Assembly (NCBI RefSeq): GCF_001580455.1
Contig: NZ_CP010951.1
Location: forward strand, 2,815,001 to 2,879,000
Length of the DNA stretch: 64,000 nucleotides
Reading direction: 5' to 3'
Origin: Ramlibacter tataouinensis
GTDB taxonomy: Bacteria; Pseudomonadota; Gammaproteobacteria; Burkholderiales; Burkholderiaceae_C
Part shown: in pieces, positions 26,966-35,524 of the stretch
Position numbering within the stretch: the stretch's first letter is position 1
Layout of the letters: the number at the start of each line of letters is the position of its first letter
Notes under the pieces: model-generated
Told to the model about the DNA's origin: nothing
Database searches by the model: none
Seen by the model: only the letters and a program-made list of their open reading frames with translations
Program-made: the position numbers and the translations under genes

Positions 26966-29900
26966 ATGACCCGCCGCATCGGTGGCGGATGGCTCGTCGT
27001 GCGCCTGCTCGCGCTGATGTTGCTCCTGGGAGGGGCCTCGTCGGCGCAGGCGGGGGCGGATTTCTGCAGCGGCTACCCGGTCGTCAACGGGTTCCACGTC
27101 ATCGACGGCAACGACCCGGCCCTGACCCCCCTGACGCTGCCGTCCTCGATCGGCATGGACGCCAACTGCAGCTTCAGGAACTTCCCGATCTCGGCGAAGT
27201 GGCCGCAGGGACTGACCTCGACGCTGAACTTCAAGTCCGACGGGTACCTCGCGATCTTCGAGAACCTGTACTTCGGCGGGAACATGGCCTGCGCGACGAC
27301 GACGACCAGGATCTGGTTCGTCAACAACGCGATCTACAACCCCAACAACTCATGCCAGGACCTCTTCATCCCGGTAGAGGCCATCCAGAAAAAGGCGCCG
27401 GGCCCGACCGCCACGATCGGGGTGCCCTTCACCTACACCCTCACGGTGCCGGTGATGTTCGACCCGGCCACGAACACCACCTACGCGCAGCCGTCGGTCA
27501 ACACGCTGTCCAACGCGACGATCTACGACGACCTCGCGGCGATCGGCGCGTCGGCCACGTATGTCAGCAACACCGCCTTCCTGGTCAACGGCGGGTCACG
27601 CACCGCGATCGGCCCGCTCGCGCTCGGCGCATCGCCGGCGACGCTGTCGTCGCTGGGCATTCCCGCGTCGGACAACACGAAGCACATCGTCTTCTCGTCC
27701 GACGCCAATCCGGCGCTGACCAGCGTCGCCCCCGGCACGCAGATCGAGATCCAGATGACGGTGGTGCTCGACGACGTGCCGTCGAACGTCGCGGGCACGC
27801 AGTTCACCAACACCGCCAAGTGGTGGTTCGGGCGCGTCATCAGCGGAACGACCTATGCGCCGCTGCCGGGTCAGTCGGGTGTCTCGCCGCCGATGACCAT
27901 CGTCGAGCCCGGCCTGACGCTGCAGAAGACGAGCGCGCTCACGAATCTCAACGTCGGCACGGCCGCGCCCTTCCGGCTCAACGTGCAGAACGCCGGCGCC
28001 GGCGACGCATGGAACGCCACGGTCACCGACATCCTGCCCACCGGGATGTGCGCCGCCGATCCGACCCCGACCGTGACGGCCCGGGTGTTCGCCTCCGATG
28101 GCGTCACGCCGGTGTCGGGCGTACTCGCGGCGGGCACGGACTACACGGTGACCTACAGCGGCTGCCAGCTCGGCCTCACGATGCTGTCGGCGGCGACCAA
28201 GATCGCACCGACGCAGCGCCTGATCGTCACCTACCAGGCGCGCCTGGACGCCGGCACGGGGCCCGGCCTCACGTTCACCAACGTCGCGGGCGCCACGCAG
28301 TGGTACAGCGCCGCCAGCGGCAGCGCCGCGCGCCGCCAGTACAACCGGACGCTCACCAACGGCACGCCGGGCACGCTCGATTTCCAGGACGCCTACACCG
28401 TCACGTCGACGACCCAGGGCTATTTCTTCCTCAAGTCCGTCGGTGACCTGACGACCGGTGTACCGGTTGCGACAGTAGCGTTTGCGGGCGACCGTCTGCG
28501 CTACACGCTGCAGATCCAGAACTTCACGTTCCCGCGACTCAACAACATCACGATCACGGACGACCTCGATGCACTGAACGCGACAGCGGCGTTCGTGCCG
28601 GGGTCGCTGGCGCTCGCGAGCAGCGACCTGCCGGCCGGCGTGACGTTGACCGTGAACCCGACCGGTGGCGCCAAGGGCACCGGCTCGATCAGCATCAACG
28701 GCCTGGACCTGCTCAAGGACCAGCAGTACCAAGTCCAGTTCGACGTCACGCTGGCACCCGGCGTCGCCAGCGGCGCCACCGTGCTGAACCAGGCCAGCCT
28801 CACCGGCACGGACGAGTTCGGCGTGGCGTGGGCCGGTCTCAGCGACAACCCCTATGTCAACGGGCCGTCCCTGCTCGGTGCCACCGGCGATGTCACGCCG
28901 GTCCAGGTCTACGCGCCCGGTGCGCTCGCCAAGGCGAACACCCAGGCCAGCGCCACCATCGGCCAGCAGTTCAAGTACCGCATCACGGTGCCGGCCACGC
29001 CGTCGACCGTGCCGCTGTACGACGTGCGCATCCTCGACAACCTCGGGCTGTCGGCGGCCAGGCTCGGCTTCGTCGGCGCGAGCGTCGTGTCGGGCGGCAG
29101 CTGGAACCTGACCAACACCGGCAGCCCGACCAATCTCGTCCTCCAGGACACCACGACAGGCATCGACATCCCCGCCGGCAGCCAGGCGGTGATCGACATC
29201 ACGGTGGTCCTGCAGAACGTCGCGAGCAATGCGAACGGCCTGACATTCACCAACAGCGCCTCGTACACGTACAACAAGATCAACGGCGACAACGCGACGC
29301 AGGCCATCGGCGGGGGCGGCACCACCGCCAGCATGACCGTGGTCGAACCGGCCCTGGGCAGCGTGAAGGCGGTGAGCTATGTCTCGCCGGCTGGCAAGGC
29401 CGCCGGCGCTGCGGCCGCGGCCGGCGACGTGCTGCAGTACACGGTGACGGTCACGAACAACGGCACCGCGACGGCCTACGACGTCGACGTGATCGATCTC
29501 CTGCCGTCGAACCTGTCGCTGGTGGCCGGCTCGGCGACGGCCACGATCAACGGGGTCGTGGTGAGCGGCTTCGTGGCGCAGCCCACCGTGCTGGCCAGCG
29601 GCGCGCTGGTATGGGGCGCGCAGAACGGCGATGGCCTGCTCGACATCCCGGTCGGCGCCACGCTGGTGCTGAGCTACCGGGCCACGGTGCTGTCGGCCAA
29701 TGGCACGCCGATCATCAACAGCGTCTACACGGATTGGGGGTCACTCGACGGCGGTGCGGCGGGCGAGCGCAACGGCGCCGGCTGCCCGAACGCGACCGCG
29801 CCCAACACCTATTGCGCAGGACCGGCCACGTCGACGGTGAGCGCGCTCGATCCCACCGCGCTCGCCAAGACGGTCGGCGCCGACAGCTGGGCGACCGCGC

Positions 29901-32900
29901 CCAGCACCGCCACCGACTCGACACTGCGCGTGGGTGACACCGTCCTCTACACGCTGGGCGCCACGCTGCGGGAGGGCACGACGCAGAACGTCGTGATCAC
30001 CGACACGCTGCCCGCGGGCATGGCTTTCGACAGCGTGGTGAGCATCAACGGCGACACGAGCTCGCCCTATTCGCCGGCGGCGCCGTTCAGCCACGGCGAC
30101 TTCACCGGACCCGTGGTCAGCGGCAGCACGGTCAGCTTCAACTTCGGAAACGTCGTCAATGCCGTCGACAACAACGCCGGCAACAACGTCTTCGTCATCC
30201 AGTACCGCGCCCGCGTGGTGAACACGCTCGCGCAGCTGCCCGCGGCGCAGCAGTTGAGGAACGACGTCGCGCTCAACTACGCCATCGGAGGCGCGGCGGC
30301 CACACCGAAGACCTCGAACGCCTCGATCAACGTGTGGCAACCGGTCCTCGGCGTGTCCAAGAGCGCGGCACCTGCAGGGGGCGACAACGTGCTCGTCGCG
30401 GGCGAGTCGGTCACCTACACGGTGTCCATCCAGAACACCGGCAACGCACCGGCGTACAACCCGCACCTGCAGGACATCCTCCCGGTCGGGATGCGCAACG
30501 CCGCGCCTGCCGCGGTGAGCGTGAGCCTGGTCAACGCGGGCACGACCTTGCCCGCCGTGACGCCCACCTACAGCAGCGCGACCGGCATCGCCACCTGGAA
30601 CTTCGTCTCCGGCGTCGCGGGCCAGTATGCGATCGCGCCGGGTGAAACGCTGCGGCTGGTGTACCAGGCCAAGGCCGACGCGGCGCTCGGCGCCGGCATG
30701 GTGCTGGCGAACCGGGCGCAGGTGCAGCACTACTACTCGCTCGACGCCACGGATCCGAACGCCAGTTTCCGCAAGGACTATGGCGCGACGAGCGCGGCGA
30801 CGGTGCAGCTCACCACGGCCTCGGCCACCGCGCTCGCGAAGCAGGCGCTGGCGACGAGCGCCGGCATCGGGCAGCCGTTCACCTATCGCATCACGCTTCC
30901 GGCCACGCCACAGCCCACGGCGATGCATGACGTGCGAGTCCTGGACGACATCGGGCTCGCGACCACCGGCGTGTCGCTTGCCTACGTGAGTGCGAGCGCC
31001 CGTCTGGCCTCGAACACGAAGACCTGGGCGACGCTCGCCAACGGCGGCACCGCGACGAACCTGGCGCTGCAGGACACCACGACCGGGGGCCTCGACGTCC
31101 CGGCCGGCGACCAGCTCATTGTCGACCTCGTGCTCGTCCTCGGTGACGACATCGTGAACAACACGGCTGGCAAGCAGTTCACCAACACGGCGAGCTACAC
31201 CTACAACAGCGTCAACAACGACAACACCACGCAGGCCAACGGCGCGCCGGGTGCCAGCGGCGCGATCACCATCGTCGCCCCTAACCTGAGCCTGCAAAAG
31301 AGCGGCCCGGCCACGATGCGCGTGGGCGTGCCCGGCACGTTCACCCTGGACGTGCGCAACACCGGCACCGGCACGGCATGGAACGTCGTGCTGTCCGACA
31401 TTCTGCCCAACGTGACGACCGCGCCGATCGGCGGCATGTGTGGCGCGGCGCCGGCCAACGTCACTGCGCGGGTGTACCAGGCCGATGGTGTGACCCCCGT
31501 GTCCGCGAACCTGGTGAACGGGACCGACTTCACGACCAGCTTCGCGGGTGCGCCCGCTTGCACGCTGAGGATCAACCTGCTGAGCGCGTCAACCGCCCTT
31601 GCGCCGACGCAGCGCCTGATCGTGACCTACGGCGCTTCGCTCGATGCCGGCTCGAGCAGCGGCATCACGCTCACCAACGTCGCCGGCGCCATTCAATGGC
31701 GCAGCGCCAACCCGGCCATCGCCGGGAGTTCCGGGGCCATCCACACCTACGACAACACGCTGACCAACGGCACGCCGGGCGTGCTGGACTTCCAGGACGC
31801 GCATGCCCTCACCACCGAGGCGCCGGTGCTGGAGTTCCGCAAATCCGTGGTGAACGTCACCACGGGGCAGAACCCCGGCAGCAGCGCGCGACCGGGCGAC
31901 GTGATGCGCTACACGGTGACGGTGAGGAACGTGAGCGCCTTGCCCGTGGGCGCCGCGACGCTGACCGACGAGCTCGATCGCCTCAGCGCCGCGGCCCTGT
32001 TCGCGCCCGGCAGCCTGCGACTCGTTTCCGCACCGGCGGGCGCCACCAGCAACACCAATCCGAACGGCGGTGCCAAGGGCACCGGGCTGCTCGAGGTGCG
32101 TGGCTTAAGCGTCGCTGCCACGGGCTCGGCGGGTGATTCGCTGACGGTCGTGTACGAAGCGCGCCTGGCGCCGGTGATCAAGAGCGGCGCCGTGGTGCTG
32201 AACCAGGCGCAATTGGCGAGCGCGACGAGCCCGACCCTCAACAGCGACGACCCCAACGTCAACGGCGCCGACAACCCTGCGGTCAGCGGCGACGAGGATC
32301 CCACCCGCACGGTGGTCACGTCCAATCCGCTGCTGCAGGTGAAGAAGACCTCGCTGGACATGACCGGCGATGCGGCGATCCTGCGGTCGGGTGACCGCCT
32401 GCGCTACACGATCACCGTCAAGAACATCGGCACCGAGAGCGCCGTGGGCGTGACCCTGCGCGACCTCGTCCCGGTGAACACGACCTATGTCCCGGGCAGC
32501 ACCACGCGGGGCGGCGTGGCCGTGCCGGACGCCGGCGGCGTCTCGCCCTTGCAGGCCGGCTTGCAGATCCACGCGCCGGAAGATCCCACGCCGGGCGCCA
32601 TGCGTGCGGACGCCTCGCCCGCGCCGGCCAATGTCGCCACGATCACGTTCGACGTGCGGGTCAATGCCGGCGTGCTCGACGGCACGCTGATCAGCAACCA
32701 GGGCTTCGTCAACGGTTCCGGGGCAGGCAGCGGCGTGTTCGCCGAGGTGCCCTCCGATGATCCGAGAACGCCCGCCATCGGCGATCCGACGCGCGACATC
32801 GTCGGCCCCTACGCACTGCTGGTGGCGCGCAAGACGGTGGCGCTCGTCGGCGACACCAACGGCAACGGCGTGCTCGATCCGCTCGACGTCGTCCGCTACA

Positions 32901-35524
32901 CCATCAGCATCGACAACCCGTCGGGGCTGGCGGCGACCGGGGTTGTGCTGACCGACCTGGTGCCGGCCAACACCGCCTACGTGGCCAACACGGTGACGCT
33001 GAACGGCGCACCGGTCGGACGGCCCGATGGCGGGGTGTCGCCGCTGATCACGGGGATCCCGGCGAACTCGCCTTCGAGCGCCGCCGGCACCATCGCGCCG
33101 CATTCCGGCGCCGTGATCACCTTCGATGCGCGCGTGAATGCGGGTGTCGCCGCGGGCACGGTGATCAGCAACCAGGGCACCCTGGCGACCGAACTGGGGA
33201 GCCAGCTGACGGATGCGGATGGCGACAGCGCCAACGGCTTGCAGCCGACCACGATCATCGTCGGAAGCGCACAGCAGGTCTCCATCACCAAGGCCGTCCA
33301 GGTGGTCGGCGGTGGCGACGCGCTGCCCGGCTCGCAGCTCGAGTACCTCGTGACGGTGACGAACACCGGCGCCGCGGCCGCCACCAACGTGGTGGTCACC
33401 GATGACCTCGGCGCGCCTCCCCTGCCGGCGCAGGTCGCCTATGTGGCCGGCTCCGCCACGCTCAACGGCGGGGCGGCGGGCGTGAGTGTCACCGGTGCCC
33501 TGTTGCGGGCCGACTACGCGGCCACCCACGGGAGCCTGGCGCCGGGTGCGAGCACACAGCTGCGCTTCCGGGTGCGGATCGCCAATGGCCTGCCGCTGGG
33601 CACCCTCATCACCAACACAGCCCAGGTGGCGTGGAACGCGCCGGCGCTGACCGCCTCGGCCAGCGCCGCCATCGCGGTCGGTGCCGCGGCGGGCACGGCG
33701 AGCCTCAACGGCAGCGTGTGGCACGACGCCAACCTCAACAAGGTTTCCGACGCCGGCGAAACCCCGCTTCAGGGCTGGACGGTCGACGTGCTGCGCAACA
33801 AGGTGCTCCTGGGCACGGTGACCACCGACGCCAACGGGCAGTACGCGATCAAGGGCCTGTTGCCATCGACCACGCCCGCAGACCAGTTCACGCTGCGCTT
33901 CAACGCCCCAGGCGGCGGCGCCAACACGGCCAAGCTGGGCCGTGCCGAATCGCCCTTCGTCAACGGCATGCAGCTGATCAGCGGCATCGCGGCGCCGTCG
34001 GGCAGCAACCTCCAGAACCTCAACCTGCCGCTGCAGCCCAACGGGGTGACCTACGACTCGATCGTGCGCACACCGGTGGTGGGTGCCGCGCTCGACATGG
34101 TGCGTGCGGGCAGCTCGGTGCCGCTGCCGTCCGCGTGCTTCGATGACCCGGTCCAGCAGGGGCAGGTCACGCCGGCGGGCGGCTACTACAAGTTCGACCT
34201 GAACTTCAGCGATCCGTCCTGCCCGTCCGGAGGCGAGTACCTCATTCGCGTGACGCCGCCTTCGGCCTACATGCCTGGCGTGTCGAAGGCCATCCCGCCG
34301 ATGTCGCATGCCGGCACGCCGTCGTTCCGGGTGGCGAACTGCCCGGGCACGTCGTCCGATGCCGTCCCGGCGACCTCCGCGTATTGCGAATCGCAGCCGT
34401 CGGACGCCGCGCCTGGCCTGGCGGTGGCCGCCGCGAGCGCGGGCACCAACCACTACCTGCGGTTGATGTTCAACAGCAGCGTCCTGCCGGCGACCAGCCA
34501 GATCTACAACAACCACGTCGCGATCGACCCGCGCCTGGCCAACGCCGTGTCCATCACCAAGGTCGCGGGGCTGCAGAACGCCCCGCGAGGCCAGCTGGTG
34601 CCCTACACGATCACCGTCACCAACACGATGGCGGTGACGCTGACGAGGCTCAGCGTCGTCGACACCTTCCCGGCCGGCTTCAAGTACGTGCCCGGGTCGG
34701 GCCGGGTCGATGGCCAGCCGGCCGAGCCGGCCGTGGCGGGCAACCAGCTCACGTGGAGCAACCTGCAGCTGGCCACCAACGCGAAGCGCGTGATCCAGCT
34801 CCTGCTGATCGTCGGTTCGGGCGTGAGCGAGGGCACGTATGTCAACCGGGCCCAGGTCCTTGCCCCTCAGCTGGGCACCGTCGCATCGGGCGAAGCCACG
34901 GCAACGGTGCGTGTCGTCGCCGATCCGACGCTCGATTGCACCGATGTCATCGGCAAGGTGTTCGACGACGTCAACCTGAACGGCTACCAGGACGAGGGCG
35001 AACGCGGCCTGCCCGGCGTGCGTCTGGTGACGACCGCCGGCCTCATCGTGACGACCGACCCGCATGGCCGATTCCACCTGACCTGCGCGGTCGTGCCCGA
35101 TCCGGACCGGGGCTCCAACTTCATTCTGAAGATCGACGACCGCTCGCTGCCCGCGGGCTACCGCATCACGACCGAGAACCCGCAGGTGCAGCGCGCCACG
35201 CGCGGCAAGATGATCAAGTTCAACTTCGGCGCCGCCATCCACCGGGTGGTGAAGCTGGATCTGGCCGACGGCGTGTTCGAGCCCGGCACGGCCGAAATGC
35301 GCATCCAGTGGAAGCAGCGCATGGCGCTGCTGCAGAACGAGCTGAAGAAAGCGACGTCCGTGCTGCGGCTGTCGTACCTGGCCGAAAACGAGAACGACAG
35401 CCTGGTCAGGGAGCGGCTCGAGTCCATCCGGCGCCAGATCGAAGCGGCCTGGAAACGCGGGGGCGGCGCGTACGACCTGACCATCGAGACGGAAGTCTTC
35501 CGGCGCACAGGGGCCTCTCGATGA
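26966..35524 (+). CDS. Giant secreted DUF11-repeat surface protein
   Basis: 2852 residues. The signal peptide starts MTRRIGGGWLVVRLLALMLL and ends near ASSAQA (residue 28). The mature chain is a string of DUF11 / isopeptide-type beta-sandwich repeats (about residues 140-2240) with signatures such as YTVTVTNNGTATAYDVDVID and YTITVKNIGTESAVGVTLRD. Near 2250-2330 is an SdrD_B/Cna_B-like domain (SVWHDANLNKVSDAGETPLQ), another DUF11 repeat follows near 2540-2640, and a second SdrD_B-like unit near 2660 (GKVFDDVNLNGYQDEGERGL). The last 100 residues are helical and charged. There is no LPXTG, autotransporter barrel or PEP-CTERM motif, so export must rely on other proteins. Its stop overlaps the OmpA/barrel gene by ATGA. 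Probable role: very long adhesin or surface fibre. Confidence 0.9.
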   Translation: MTRRIGGGWLVVRLLALMLLLGGASSAQAGADFCSGYPVVNGFHVIDGNDPALTPLTLPSSIGMDANCSFRNFPISAKWPQGLTSTLNFKSDGYLAIFENLYFGGNMACATTTTRIWFVNNAIYNPNNSCQDLFIPVEAIQKKAPGPTATIGVPFTYTLTVPVMFDPATNTTYAQPSVNTLSNATIYDDLAAIGASATYVSNTAFLVNGGSRTAIGPLALGASPATLSSLGIPASDNTKHIVFSSDANPALTSVAPGTQIEIQMTVVLDDVPSNVAGTQFTNTAKWWFGRVISGTTYAPLPGQSGVSPPMTIVEPGLTLQKTSALTNLNVGTAAPFRLNVQNAGAGDAWNATVTDILPTGMCAADPTPTVTARVFASDGVTPVSGVLAAGTDYTVTYSGCQLGLTMLSAATKIAPTQRLIVTYQARLDAGTGPGLTFTNVAGATQWYSAASGSAARRQYNRTLTNGTPGTLDFQDAYTVTSTTQGYFFLKSVGDLTTGVPVATVAFAGDRLRYTLQIQNFTFPRLNNITITDDLDALNATAAFVPGSLALASSDLPAGVTLTVNPTGGAKGTGSISINGLDLLKDQQYQVQFDVTLAPGVASGATVLNQASLTGTDEFGVAWAGLSDNPYVNGPSLLGATGDVTPVQVYAPGALAKANTQASATIGQQFKYRITVPATPSTVPLYDVRILDNLGLSAARLGFVGASVVSGGSWNLTNTGSPTNLVLQDTTTGIDIPAGSQAVIDITVVLQNVASNANGLTFTNSASYTYNKINGDNATQAIGGGGTTASMTVVEPALGSVKAVSYVSPAGKAAGAAAAAGDVLQYTVTVTNNGTATAYDVDVIDLLPSNLSLVAGSATATINGVVVSGFVAQPTVLASGALVWGAQNGDGLLDIPVGATLVLSYRATVLSANGTPIINSVYTDWGSLDGGAAGERNGAGCPNATAPNTYCAGPATSTVSALDPTALAKTVGADSWATAPSTATDSTLRVGDTVLYTLGATLREGTTQNVVITDTLPAGMAFDSVVSINGDTSSPYSPAAPFSHGDFTGPVVSGSTVSFNFGNVVNAVDNNAGNNVFVIQYRARVVNTLAQLPAAQQLRNDVALNYAIGGAAATPKTSNASINVWQPVLGVSKSAAPAGGDNVLVAGESVTYTVSIQNTGNAPAYNPHLQDILPVGMRNAAPAAVSVSLVNAGTTLPAVTPTYSSATGIATWNFVSGVAGQYAIAPGETLRLVYQAKADAALGAGMVLANRAQVQHYYSLDATDPNASFRKDYGATSAATVQLTTASATALAKQALATSAGIGQPFTYRITLPATPQPTAMHDVRVLDDIGLATTGVSLAYVSASARLASNTKTWATLANGGTATNLALQDTTTGGLDVPAGDQLIVDLVLVLGDDIVNNTAGKQFTNTASYTYNSVNNDNTTQANGAPGASGAITIVAPNLSLQKSGPATMRVGVPGTFTLDVRNTGTGTAWNVVLSDILPNVTTAPIGGMCGAAPANVTARVYQADGVTPVSANLVNGTDFTTSFAGAPACTLRINLLSASTALAPTQRLIVTYGASLDAGSSSGITLTNVAGAIQWRSANPAIAGSSGAIHTYDNTLTNGTPGVLDFQDAHALTTEAPVLEFRKSVVNVTTGQNPGSSARPGDVMRYTVTVRNVSALPVGAATLTDELDRLSAAALFAPGSLRLVSAPAGATSNTNPNGGAKGTGLLEVRGLSVAATGSAGDSLTVVYEARLAPVIKSGAVVLNQAQLASATSPTLNSDDPNVNGADNPAVSGDEDPTRTVVTSNPLLQVKKTSLDMTGDAAILRSGDRLRYTITVKNIGTESAVGVTLRDLVPVNTTYVPGSTTRGGVAVPDAGGVSPLQAGLQIHAPEDPTPGAMRADASPAPANVATITFDVRVNAGVLDGTLISNQGFVNGSGAGSGVFAEVPSDDPRTPAIGDPTRDIVGPYALLVARKTVALVGDTNGNGVLDPLDVVRYTISIDNPSGLAATGVVLTDLVPANTAYVANTVTLNGAPVGRPDGGVSPLITGIPANSPSSAAGTIAPHSGAVITFDARVNAGVAAGTVISNQGTLATELGSQLTDADGDSANGLQPTTIIVGSAQQVSITKAVQVVGGGDALPGSQLEYLVTVTNTGAAAATNVVVTDDLGAPPLPAQVAYVAGSATLNGGAAGVSVTGALLRADYAATHGSLAPGASTQLRFRVRIANGLPLGTLITNTAQVAWNAPALTASASAAIAVGAAAGTASLNGSVWHDANLNKVSDAGETPLQGWTVDVLRNKVLLGTVTTDANGQYAIKGLLPSTTPADQFTLRFNAPGGGANTAKLGRAESPFVNGMQLISGIAAPSGSNLQNLNLPLQPNGVTYDSIVRTPVVGAALDMVRAGSSVPLPSACFDDPVQQGQVTPAGGYYKFDLNFSDPSCPSGGEYLIRVTPPSAYMPGVSKAIPPMSHAGTPSFRVANCPGTSSDAVPATSAYCESQPSDAAPGLAVAAASAGTNHYLRLMFNSSVLPATSQIYNNHVAIDPRLANAVSITKVAGLQNAPRGQLVPYTITVTNTMAVTLTRLSVVDTFPAGFKYVPGSGRVDGQPAEPAVAGNQLTWSNLQLATNAKRVIQLLLIVGSGVSEGTYVNRAQVLAPQLGTVASGEATATVRVVADPTLDCTDVIGKVFDDVNLNGYQDEGERGLPGVRLVTTAGLIVTTDPHGRFHLTCAVVPDPDRGSNFILKIDDRSLPAGYRITTENPQVQRATRGKMIKFNFGAAIHRVVKLDLADGVFEPGTAEMRIQWKQRMALLQNELKKATSVLRLSYLAENENDSLVRERLESIRRQIEAAWKRGGGAYDLTIETEVFRRTGASR
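27388..28830 (+). repeat. Internal repeat module, first copy
   Basis: A module of about 480 residues that returns at 30832-32220. Shared landmarks in order: a T-x-G-x-P/Q-F-x-Y block, a P-Q-R-L-I-V-T-Y strand (APTQRLIVTY in both), TNVAGA-x-QW, TLTNGTPG-x-LDFQDA, and GGAKGTG. The copies differ clearly at the residue level, so the duplication is old. Confidence 0.7.
30832..32220 (+). repeat. Internal repeat module, second copy
   Basis: Second copy of the module at 27388-28830, with the same order of landmarks (APTQRLIVTY, TNVAGA, TLTNGTPG, LDFQDA, GGAKGTG). The first block of the module also occurs separately at about 28915-29330 (compare LQDTTTGIDIPAGSQ with LQDTTTGGLDVPAGDQ). Confidence 0.7.

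Noticed and set aside
34384..35520. Long in-frame extension upstream of the OmpA/barrel gene
   Set aside because: It overlaps the DUF11 gene in another frame, reads as Arg-rich shadow sequence, and the signal peptide begins at 35521.
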